A DNA stretch of 64,000 bases, taken from contig JAYKKT010000089.1 in assembly GCA_036023115.1 (NCBI GenBank), forward strand, positions 10,442,001 to 10,506,000. Direction: 5' to 3'. Of this stretch, positions 49,050 through 59,800 are shown piece by piece (positions within the stretch are counted from its first letter, which is position 1; every line of letters starts with the position of its first letter). Under the pieces are notes generated by a model, which did no database searches, was not told the DNA's origin, and worked only from the letters and a program-made list of their open reading frames with translations. Made by a program: the position numbers and the translations under genes. This stretch comes from Brasenia schreberi. Lineage: Eukaryota; Streptophyta; Magnoliopsida; Nymphaeales; Cabombaceae.

Positions 49050-49570
49050 ATGGTTTTGAGTGTTGGATAATTAATTAATATATACAAAAGATGTTCGTGA
49101 TAGATACGAAGATGTTGAGATGAATGACTGGTCACACAATGAAAGATTGTATAAGTAATGAGATTATTAGAGAAAATTTTGAAGTGATACCGAAGCATGA
49201 TAAAATAAGAGAAAATCGTTTAAGATGGTTTAAACACATAAAAAGACGATCAAAGAAAGTTTCAATAAGAAATGAGAAAATAGATGAAGAAAATGATAAA
49301 AGAGAGAAAAATCGCTAAAATGTTGGAAAAAAATAATAAAGAATGATATAACTTATGTTAAGTTAACTGCTAGCATAATCACCAAGCTCTATAAAACGAG
49401 AGAATACATGACCCATTTTGTATGAGAAAAAAATATGTATGAAAACTGCTAAAAGAGAAAAATCAATAAAGTGTTGGAAAGAAATAATAAAGAATGATAT
49501 AGCTTATGTTAAATTAATGACTAGCATAATCACGGAGCTCTATATAACGAGAATACACAACCCATTTTGT
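49050..49570 (+). mobile_element. decayed RTE LINE 3' ends (two overlapping pieces)
   Basis: From 49050 the sequence matches the LINE C-terminal region (GAAGATGTTGAGATG, CGTTTAAGATGGTT, AAAGAATGAT, GTTAACTGCTA). It then repeats its last part from about 49425 (AAATCAATAAAGTGTTGG, AAAGAATGATAT). Both pieces end in a phrase like AACCCATTTTGTACTGG, corresponding to the tail of the LINE. All coding frames are broken. Confidence 0.75.
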
Positions 49571-49807
49571 ACTGGAAAAGTATATATATATATATATATG
49601 GAGTTACTAGATACCTTCCAAGCAAGACTCTACTGCACCGGGTACCTAGTCGTGAAGATTGATTACATTTAATATAGTGATTGCATTAAACAAGGCAGGA
49701 CACATATTGATCACACGAACGAACGATGGATGCTATCTAGCAACTCTCTATATATAAATAATGAGCTCTATAAAACGAGAATACACAACCCATTTTGTAC
49801 TGGAAAA

Positions 49808-49857
<50 letters not shown>

Positions 49858-50132
49858 TATATGGAGTTACTAGATACCTTGAAGATTGATTACATTTAAT
49901 ATAGTGATTGCATTAAACAAGGCAGGACACATATTGATCACACGAACGAACGATGGATGCTATCTAGCAACTCTCTCTATATATAAATAATGAGCTCTAT
50001 AAAACGAGAATACACAACCCATTTTGTACTGGAAAAGTATATATATATATAATGAGCTCTATAAAACGAGAATACACAACCCATTTTGTACTGGAAAAGT
50101 ATATACATATATATATATATATATGTATATAC

Positions 50133-50178
<46 letters not shown>

Positions 50179-50352
50179 ATATACATATGGAGTTACTAGA
50201 TACCTTCCAAGCAAGACTCTACTGCACCGGGTACCTAGTCGTGAAGATTGATTACATTTAATATAGTGAGTGCATTAAACAAGGCAGGACACATATTGAT
50301 CACACGAACGAACGATGGATGCTATCTAGCAACTCTCTCTATATATAAATAA
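49538..50352. repeat. tandem array built on a LINE tail plus TA microsatellites
   Basis: Three main units, plus one short partial unit (about 49989-50050), start with GAGCTCTATAAAACGAG or its variant and AACCCATTTTGTACTGG. Each full unit then has a TA repeat of differing length, GGAGTTACTAGATACCTT and TTGATTACATTTAATATAG, and ends with AACGAACGATGGATGC and CTCTCTATATATAAATAATGA. Units start near 49538, 49761 and 50052. The middle unit lacks about 40 bases present in the others (CCAAGCAAGACTCTACTGC region). Apparent ORFs here are repeat translations. Confidence 0.85.
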
Positions 50353-50879
50353 TGAACCCTCTTTCCCTCTCTGTTCGTGAGGGTTGTTCTAATTTGATGA
50401 TCGCTTTTGAGGAAGCAAATGTATCAACGTGAAAGAAGAGTACAATATAAATTAGAGATGATGTCTTTAAGGTATATATAAACAGGAAAAGGTGAGAACG
50501 GTTGCCTTACAGAAGCATCAAAACAGGGACGACGCGGAGGTTTTTGGCTATTTTGGAAGATAGCAGACAAAATAGGTGGGATCTCATGTGTGAAAAGATG
50601 CAGGCATTCCATTGCATCTGCGATTTGTGCTGTCGACCTCTTCATCCAGAAGACCCGGTCATCATTGCACCACCCACGTTGCCTGTGTTTGGTCAACCAT
50701 GTGGGAAGCGTGTCTGCCGTCGATGCAGTTTGTAAAATCTTCCCCGCATAGTTGCCAATCCTTCCACCAAATGGTTCTCCTTGCTTAGGAATAATCGCAG
50801 ATAAGACATCTTGTTATTTTTATGCAGATAAAATATATGTTACTGAAAAATTAATGAAGCAAGTGAAACTAAGTTAGGC

Positions 50880-50928
50880 TCATGTTTTTTGCTAAGTTAC
50901 GATGTATATATTCTTCAATATTTTGGGC

Positions 50929-50954
<26 letters not shown>
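50880..50954 (+). promoter_or_regulatory. GA-repeat leader of the ACHT thioredoxin gene
   Basis: A run of GA repeats (about 50931-50954) abuts the start codon, so it lies in the 5' UTR or core promoter. It is the same arrangement as at the 51 kDa gene. The transcription start cannot be read. Confidence 0.4.
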
Positions 50955-50959
<5 letters not shown>

Positions 50960-52111
50960 GGAGCCGGGCCTGGGGAGCATCTTACGTATATCACCAAACA
51001 CCACCTTCTTCTCCCCGGTGTCAACTTTTTCCAGACCCTCGTCCGTTCCGCCATCCAAGTTGAGGTTGACGATCAAGACTGGCTTCCATGGCAAATCCCT
51101 CTTCTTCTCAGAAAACCGAACAACCTACAGGCCAAAAGCTCGTGATGGCTCTCATCTCTTAACCGTAGAAGTAATTAATCGAGTGGGAGATTAAATTCGA
51201 TAGACTGCAACTGAGCGATCCCATGATCTATTTGCTGGCTCTTCGTTCTTCAATGGTTTGTTCTTGATATCTTACATCTTATTCGTTTTATTTTCAGGTC
51301 AACGGTGGGTTATGGATAGGGAAGGCTTTGAAGTGGTGGGAAAAGGGGCTACAACCCAACATGAAGGAGATTTCTTCTGCAGAAGATCTTGCTAGTTCTT
51401 TGCTGAACGCCGGAGGTCAACTTGTTATTCTAGATTTCTATTCTCCGGGATGTGGTGGGTGTAAGGCTCTCCACCCCAAGGTACCCTAGCCCCCCAATAA
51501 TTGTTAATTAATTCTGTTATTGCCTCCTTTTTATTTTGAAATTAAAGAGAAAAAGAAGGAAGCCTTTCCTGTGATCTGCCGGAGACATAATTTAATTTCG
51601 TGGGTTTCTCTATGCTTGTCCTCTAGATATGTCAAATAGCGGAGATGAACGCGGATGTCCAATTCCTTCAGATCAATTATGAGCAGCATAAGTCAATGTG
51701 CTATAGCCTGCACGTTCATGTGCTGCCCTTTTTCCGATTCTACCGAGGGGCGCAGGGTCGTCTATGCAGCTTTAGTTGCACCAATGCTACAGTATGCTCT
51801 CTCTCTCTCTCTGTCTCATCAGTTGCGTTTGCCTATATCTTAACTTTGTGGTGTAGATAAAGAAATTCAAGGAGGCACTAGCAAAGCATACTACAGACAG
51901 ATGCAGTTTGGGGCCCGCGAGAGGTCTGGAAGAATTTGAACTCTCGGCCTTGGCTGCGAACAAGGATCTCTCCTTCAGGTACTGCTCCACAACACCAGAC
52001 ATGGATACTGCTCGATTGGAAGAAACCCATAACACGACAGTCTCTCAATCTGCCATCATTACAACGCCCCATGAGGAAGGCGACAGGGTGGTCATCTCCC
52101 TCAACAGATGA
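50955..52111 (+). CDS. ACHT: atypical Cys His-rich thioredoxin (ACHT type), plastid
   Basis: This is a thylakoid-associated plastid thioredoxin of the ACHT group, which passes redox signals to targets such as 2-Cys peroxiredoxin (known for the family). Four exons: 50955-51170, 51298-51480, 51627-51791, 51857-52111, all GT-AG and all phase 0, giving 272 residues. Residues 1-60 form a Ser/Thr/Arg-rich transit-peptide-like N-terminus. The thioredoxin fold follows: VILDFYSPGCGGCKALHPK with active-site C124-G-G-C127, then ICQIAEMNADVQFLQINYE, MCYSLHVHVLPFFRFYRG (cis-Pro) and CSFSCTNAT. The atypical CGGC with KALHPK and the Cys/His-rich run are the ACHT signature. The C-terminal tail after the fold is long, also as in ACHT proteins. 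The start is the first ATG after the GA repeat. No defects were seen. I cannot tell which ACHT paralogue it is. Confidence 0.93.
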
Positions 52112-52447
52112 TCCTGTCAATCTCCCTTTATAAATTTCACTTCTCTCTAGGATTTTTTTCTCTCTTTCGACTTGTACTACCAACTTGTACATAGATGTGC
52201 TTGCATTTATTTGTTTTCGTTTTTGTTGTATTTATCAAACACGCACACCGGATCAGGGGAATCTTCCCCTGCGAGTTGCTTGTGGGAATTTTATAACCAT
52301 ATACTCGCAACAGCATCATGGAGGGACAATGATGTACGAGTTTCTTTTATTCTCGATAAATAGAGGAGTAGCTTAGCTTTTCCCTCGGTTCTTCCCCCAT
52401 ACGCACACACCCGGGGAATCTCTCCCCACCAAACATGCGTGCGAGCG

Positions 52448-52487
<40 letters not shown>

Positions 52488-54840
52488 ATATTTATCTATC
52501 TATATATAAAGAGAGAGATTGGATCATGTACTCATGTGTCTCATTTATGTTTTAGAATATGCGTGTAACAAGAGTATAAATTATATATTTTTGAATGTGG
52601 TAGTAACTTTAAGGATACGCAAGTTCTTCAGATACGAGATGAAAGGTCCAGTTTCCATATTATATATGTATATATATATATACATGTATATATATATATA
52701 TGTATGTATATATATATATATATGTATGTATATATATATATATATGGAAACTGGATCAATTGCATGAGCATCTGGGTACGATGAGGAGGAACATCCCGGC
52801 ATTTGTATTTGTTGTGACGGTCATTATCAATTCATCATGGTTGGAAAGACGATCCTTTTTTCACGTAGTCTACCTTCAAAATACGAGGAAAATCCTATTT
52901 TGGTGACATTTGTCAACCTGCAAGCATTTGGTTTCAGGTGATTGGAGTTGCCCAACAATTTCTTTCCTTCCACCTAGAGAGAGAGAGATCTTGATCACAG
53001 AACCCGTGTGAGTGACCATTTTTAGAGAATTGGATAGATAAGAGGGGCGACAAGTTGGTGGACAAAATTGCAGGCATATCACATGCCAAGAACAATAGAC
53101 AGCAGTTTGGTGGATGAGAAACTTCCACTACACCCTTCGATCTATGATACAATCATACAATCGCCTTGATGCATATACGAAAGCAACACACCAAAATGAC
53201 AAACTTTCCGGCATTCACATCATAGGTCTTTGTATGTCATTCACGTTTGTATTTGGGAACATAATGCATTTCTTAACGTGCTGTAAAAGGATTTCACGCC
53301 CACAATTAATACCATTAAGATAATGACTGATTGCAGACAGAGCTTTATTACACCCGTAAAGTGGAACAGTCAGTTTCATGGTGCGCAAGCGAGAAGTCTA
53401 TCTTTCCTTGTAGAGATCTTCCAAAGCATTATGAGAAAAATAAAAAATCCACCACTTTCTACCATTCTGGTTTTATTACATCCAAATTTCTTCCAAACGA
53501 TCCATATAGAGTTCTTTCAACATCTGCCTGCCATTACTTATTTTTCTCCCCATATTAATATCATGCCCTAACCATTTGACTAACGAACATAACAGGAAGC
53601 TCAACTAGCACCGAGCCTTTCAACCTAGCCCTAGCGAATTTCAAAAGTATTGCATAAGGCGACTCTGTCGTTCTTTAGTCGGATAAGATCCTTACATCCC
53701 AAGTAGTGAAGGTCCTAGGACAGGAATTGTCCTATTACTTGAAGTAATCAAGAGTGTTGAACTTATAGCAGCCTCAATCTATGTGAACAGTGTTGTCATC
53801 ATGAGAGTAAATCATTGCATTTGAAGAACAATACGATAGCATTTATCCTCCTCCAATCCTCCTCTCTAATTTCTTTGGCTTTATGGTCCTTCAAGATATA
53901 ATAGGTCGTTGAGTAAGTACCAAGCTTCGGGATACCATCATCCCCATATAGGTAACAGTGGGCCACTAATGATGAAGTGGTGAAGAATCATACAGTGTGC
54001 TTTAAGTCTCGTATGGACAACTATGTGGTCTCTATTTTGCGGCTAATAGTGCGGACCATAAGGCCTTCTACCTTGTCTCAGATTTTTTAAGGCGTCACCT
54101 CGATTTTTCTTGAAGGTAGTTATTGCCGTAACTATAAAGGCACGCTCCCTCTGTATGAGACTTATACTTGCAACATCTTCCAACAAGGTTTCCCAGCTAG
54201 CCTCATAGTTGGCTACATACATTCTACTATACGTAACCAAATTTTATTTGTGATTTTTCGGTAGAACGATGTAGATTGCATCCTTTCTTTTTGTTAGTTT
54301 GTGCAGAGTCCCTAATCAAACAGAGTTCTCCGAGGTCTTTGAATTCATTTCAACTTAGCTTAAAGAAACTGAAATAGGATTTGAAACCGCTCTAAAAACT
54401 AATTCAATTGGGGCACAACTAATTCAACCTTAGCAGATTTCAGAAACAAGCAGCTGATCAACCAGCACCAATAGAGAATGTCAATGTCCCTCTCCTAAAT
54501 ACTAAGGCCTATAGCGATCCTTGGACAAGTCATAAACTTAACATAGTGAACGCAAGAGACAAAAAGAGAAAAATGAGCAAGTGTATAGAAAACTTGGTAG
54601 CAGAGAACTTTGGCCCGCAAGAGAAGGAGAGCTACATGATCTGCCACAAGATATCTTTGACACTCTTTCGAAGAGGTTTTTTACAAAGAGTGGCTCAAAG
54701 GCCAACGAGTTGAAGGGTCACATTAAAACCGTAGTGAACCAAACAGTAGAGTCACATTCAAAAGCTAAAGCGCCATGAAGTTAAAATTAATGTTACAAGG
54801 TCGACCATGCAACGCAAATGATGACCGAGGTGACTACAAT
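52112..54840. other. 3' flank of the thioredoxin gene and intergenic DNA
   Basis: A (CA)n-(TA)n microsatellite lies at 52449-52487, and an inverted-repeat TA cluster at 52646-52760 is listed separately. The frames at 53114-53571, 54043-54240 (-) and 54581-54778 (+) show no known motifs. I see no gene that I can support. Confidence 0.5.
52646..52760. repeat. TA/TATG microsatellite inside a short inverted repeat
   Basis: CCAGTTTCCATAT at the left and ATATGGAAACTGG at the right are perfect inverted repeats around a (TA)n/(TATG)n core. The stretch could fold into a long hairpin. It may be a foldback-type or MITE remnant; no clear target-site duplication was seen. Confidence 0.65.
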
Positions 54841-54849
54841 TGCTTCAGC

Positions 54850-55265
54850 TTGTGCCTTCCTCCAGGTAAGAGCTCACAATAGATAGGTGCCTGCGGTACT
54901 GCGGTGAAGTCAAGCCTCTCCCCAATGGCGTCTTCCTCTTGCCAACCACAAGCCTGTTGACACTTTTCTTTGTTGGCATGATCTGAGGGAAATCTTCGTC
55001 AGGAATGTAACTAAGTTCAGAAATATCTTTTTATCTGTGCGACCCTCCTGAACCATCTTTGTGCCCTGTCTTCCTCAGTCATGTCTAATGGATCAGGCTC
55101 CTTCACGGCAGAACCCTCCAGATTCCTCCCTGTGAAGAAGCGGCCCCTACTTCCGTTGTCTGAAACATTGCTCCCTGCGCTTTCAGTTAGCTTGCTTTGT
55201 TTATTTTGAAACTGCTGGACATTATCTCTGCTAGAAAACCCAGCTCCCGTCGGTGGATCCTCCAC
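54850..55265 (-). pseudogene. conserved-looking exon of an unrecognised gene, frameshifted
   Basis: On the minus strand, 55265-55040 reads as a hydrophilic Ser/Asn/Gly-rich part followed by DPLDMTEEDRAQRWFRRVAQIK. After one extra A in an A-run near 55031, the next frame continues as DISELSYIPDEDFPQIMP, then KRKTPLGRGLTSPQYRRHL, ending near 54850. The composition and phrase structure look like a real last exon of a plant gene, and RWFRRVAQI...IPDEDFP feels family-like, but I cannot name it. Upstream exons were not found, so it may be a retained fragment. The single frameshift or a base error breaks it. Confidence 0.5.
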
Positions 55266-55399
55266 ACTTGATAAAAGAAATGTGCAACGTCAACTTTGTT
55301 GAAATGGGAACACATAAGCTGGCATTTTAACAAGGACAAGAAAAATGGCTTGGCGAAATCCATTGATGATTCGCTTTCAAACAAAAGCTATTGCTTGGA

Positions 55400-56290
55400 G
55401 TCCTTAGTTTAACAAAGGACAAGAAATTCTAGGAAGTGCCTATAAAACTTGAAGTGCAGGTTTGGCCTTTAAAAGTACATTTTCACGGAAAAAATTGCAT
55501 TTGCCATCAAAGTAACCTTCCCACATTGAAATAAGACTTTTCATGTCATAAACACCGAAATTTTCTTATGAAAATTTGTGTTTAACTTAGAAAACTGATT
55601 TTAGTGGCACGTTTGAAAACACATGTTTAGGATGGTACTTTAAACCCTGAATTTAACAACGAGAGCCCTGGTAGCAGTTCAAGCCAAGAATATGTATGCA
55701 TGTATGTAAACACTCAAAATATTTTTGAGATATAGCCCAACCTACTTAGAATTTCCAAAACAATAAACTTGTTTTCAAAAATATTTATTTTAATACAGCT
55801 TGCAAATTTTCGTAAAACCAAAAGGGATCTTAAATGTTTTGAAATTCAAAACAAAAAGGATCTTAAATGTTCAATAGATTTTGAAAATCAAGTTTTGGAA
55901 AAGAGAGGCTGAGGAAAGTATAGATCGAAAGCAAATGAGCGAAAGCAATGCCGAAGACTCACGATCCGACCTAGTAAAAGATTAAAGCGAGGAACAGAAA
56001 AAAGCCATGATCAAACTGTAAAAAGTAAGACTTCAATTCACGTGGATCAAGATGAAGGACCTAGCCTTGAATGGGCTAGGAAGGGAGAAGACAAGAAGGG
56101 TTAGGATGAGTCAAGAGCCTAAGACTAAAGGCTAAGACTCGAGTCACACCCAAAAGATTAAGAGATCGATTCAAACTAATGCAAGGGTTCACAAAGATCG
56201 GGCCATGGACCAAGAAAAGACCCAAGGCGCGAACCAAGTCAAGGCACGACTCCATCAAAGGTGACGTCAAAGGCTACTCCAAAGGAAAAC
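55400..56290. other. intergenic, repeat-like
   Basis: AT-rich sequence with short self-similar words (GGATCTTAAATGTT twice near 55826 and 55858) leads into the TTGACC-rich stretch. No coding potential was recognised. Confidence 0.4.
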
Positions 56291-56795
56291 CTCACAAATT
56301 GTACCTAGTTGACCGAACCTACTTGGATTGACCAAACCATCTTGGCTAACCGTGCCCATTGGCTAACCTTGGCCAGACACTCCGTGATCAAACCCAACTT
56401 AGCTTTGTTTGACCTTAGCTTTTTTGACCAAGCCACCTTGACAAACCTTGACCAAAACCCCTTCGCTAACCTTGATTGAGCCAACTCGGTTTTGCTTGAC
56501 TTAACCATGACCAGGACACACCTTGGCCAAGCTTGGCCGAACCTACATTGGATTGAACCAAATCAAGGGGCCACGTCAAAGCTGGCCGAACTCACCAAAG
56601 GGGGACTACCAAAGGGCCATGTGAAGGCCATGTGAATCAGCCCAAAATCGGATCAAGACTTGGGCCAAGAAGGCTCCACCCGATCCACATCATCGAAGCC
56701 TCTAGGAGCCCCCCCCTTGGCCTATAAATAAAAGCCTTGAGGGACTGTTTCTGAAAGAGGAACTTAGAGAGTTTAGGAGAGGGAGTGAGTGCTCT

Positions 56796-56843
<48 letters not shown>

Positions 56844-56880
56844 AGAAGAGAAGAGAATTGTCCCCTTCCTTGAGCCATGG
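56290..56880. repeat. TTGACC-rich degenerate repeats followed by a TATA box and GA run
   Basis: A series of units around CCTTGACCAA, CTTGGCTAACC and TTGGCC, each about 15-25 bases, covers about 56300-56560. Then CCTATAAATAAAAG at about 56721-56734 is a good TATA-like box, and (GA)n follows at 56801-56840. This looks like the promoter side of an LTR. Both strands carry only low-complexity frames. Confidence 0.55.
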
Positions 56881-59800
56881 TCCATTGGAGGAATTGCAAG
56901 TTTGATTCTTACTCTTTGTTGATGTAAATCCTTTCTTCTTTTTATTCAATTCAAAAGGGGTTGTATTAATGAAACATTAGTCTCTCCTCATGTTATAATA
57001 GAGTAAAAATATTGTCCGTTTCATTCCTTTTACATTTACACATTCTACTTGTTTGATTTTATGTTTCTCTACCTCTCTATATGCTATATCATCTTATATC
57101 TCCTAATCTCATCTATGCTTAAGCTATAAATATATTTTCATTCATTTCTCTTTAGTTATTTACTTTGAATTAACTGTGATTTGCTTTTAATTTCGAATAA
57201 ATGCATTCACGTATGCTTTAGAAACTGAAACTCTGTTTTCAGCATCCCATATATTTCTGATGTTTTATTTTTCATTTTCGAACCTATGCTCCGAATGATT
57301 TGAAATTTGTCAACTAATCCTAACACATAAGCCCACATATAATAAAATTTTCAAGAATTTTTGGGGTCTTGTAGAATCGTAAATAAAATAGAGGAAAATC
57401 GGATAAATTCAGAGTCAAGTTTGTCTAGTCTGCATTTCCTACAATAGAGGTTGGGTAATCTTCTCATAACTTTGTTTATAGTGAGCTAAATTTATTGAAA
57501 CTAGTCTCATTAGAAAGCTGTCATCTATACTTTTCAACAAGACTAAATTCATAAAAATCAGAGCTCAGTATACTGAAATACAAAAGTTTCTTTAGACATT
57601 TGTATTTCTATAACAGAACATTCTGAAATGCCTGAGGAGAGGCGTTTCTCGGATTTAATTTTATAAAATAACAGCACATAAAAAAAAAAAAGTTTTAAGA
57701 TCTTCATATTCTAATATACATATTGTAAAAGTTTCATGAATTTTGGAGATTTCTAAGCTATTCAAAAAAATTCGAAAACAAGCTCTTAAAACATAATCAG
57801 TTTCTGTTTTTCAAATCTTTAAAAGTTTTCATTCCCTAGACAAAGTGCACGACTTTTTTTTTATTCAAATTAGTACTAAAGTGAATTTTGGAAATGCACA
57901 CCCTGATTCAAATCAATTCTCAAAGCATCTAGGCTGACCCTTGAGCACCGGTTCAAGAAGGTCTAAGACAAAAAGATCTCGCTTCCTCACAATCGCTACA
58001 TGAAGTCAGAAAATACAACTTTGCTAGTTTAAGTGAAACTAGCTTGCTCGCTCGCACAAAACGAAGTAGATTGAAAACTTATTTCAAGTCTCTACATAGA
58101 CTATGGAGTAAAATTTTCACATCTACACATATACTAATCAATTACATATTAGCTTCAAAGTAGTCGTGTGTTAGAGGCATATTATCTTATTCGACTGCGT
58201 GTTGCTATATTTACATCATGAGTTTTGCCCATGTTCGTATACCCTGTTCTTACCAGGTTGGTTTGGATTAGTAGTGGCACATTCATCTCGTTTTGATTCC
58301 ATCATTTGATTATTCGTAGTCCCTATTGTTCATGATAGTTGTTCACACGTTAGTCATTTAGATTTGTTACATGCTTGACCTACTTTCTCTTTCTCATAAT
58401 AGTTCATTTAGATTTAGTCATTTGGATTAGTAGTGGCACATTCATCTTGTTAAATTGCTCCACATTTGGTTCATATTTCTATCATCATTGGCATTCAAGA
58501 TTCCTTTTGCATTAGGCATTTAATGATCCATCCTTGACCGACTTTCACTTGCGTAGGACCTGAATATATTATTTCATTTAATTCGGTTACATACAATTCT
58601 TGTTCGTCGCACCATTAATTTTATTCATCTTGTTAGTGTATGTGCATTAGTTTACACATCAAACCCTGCGTTCTTTTCACTTGCACTTGATCACACCTTA
58701 TTGATATTTAGATCCACGCACTTGGCACATTTGAAACCCTCGACACTAAGACTACTGCTGCACCTTTGAAACTCGTCCTCATACCCTTCCTTGCGAACTA
58801 TCATCCATTTGATTCAGCCAAGGCTGAACCTAAAGCCGACCTCATAACCGACCCTAACCAGCCCATATCATGCAGCATACTTGGCATCATATCTTTCACC
58901 AACATCAATTTAACCCACAATCTGACTGGCCCCTATTAACCCAAGGTCTTAGTCCAACCAACCTTAACTCACCTGTCTATTTGAACTGAACCCCTAACAT
59001 CAGTTGTGGATCAACATTGAGCGAGGTTTCGAAATCAACTTAAAGTCTATATAGCCCATGATGAGATCCATGGGCTATAATACATAGTTCTCCCCTCCCG
59101 AAACCATTTAAGGGGCTATTCGCCCCCACCTCAAAAGAGGTTCTTGATCTGCCAGTGCCTAATATCTAGCCGACCATATCATAAACCTGCAAGCATGCCT
59201 AGGCTCCTTGAGTAAACCAAAACCTGATCCATAACAAATCTCATTTGTATCTTATTATAGAATCTAGCTGACACCAAACCTACACCTACACTTCAGCAAG
59301 CTCACCTCAAACTCACCTTTACTGAGAGTGTGCATAAATTCATAATCTTTTAAGAAAACAATCAGTCGTGTGTGAAGCTTAATATTTGCTTAGTGGAGTA
59401 AGAAGAACTTCAGAATACAGTTAGACAAATCCAAATCCCCATAAGAAACTCTCGAAAGTGGGTTTCCTTAGAAATGTATTTCTATCATTTTCTTTTAAGT
59501 AGATTGCATCGTGAGTCACAGTTCTACAAAACCAAGATTTGATGCACACATCTCAATAATATATTTTGGCAATTATTTGTACGACATCAAGTTTCTATAT
59601 GATTACATATAACTTGTGGTTTTCTACCCTAGGATTTGAGATAATATCAACTGCCTACTGGGGACTGATGAAAAGCAATTGCACTTTCCATGGTTGATCA
59701 AGTATAATTTTGATGAAGTGATCATTCTAACTTATATGTTGATTTTTTTGCAAATGAAATAAATAGAAATATAAGTGGCTCAACACAAGTTAAGGCCCAA

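Noticed and set aside
50424..50735. Opposed ORFs just upstream of the thioredoxin gene
   Set aside because: Both are short, with no conserved motif. The plus frame has CxxC pairs near its end, but they do not match a zinc-finger spacing I know.
54581..54778. 65-codon plus-strand ORF
   Set aside because: It is hydrophilic with no recognised family or supporting splice structure.
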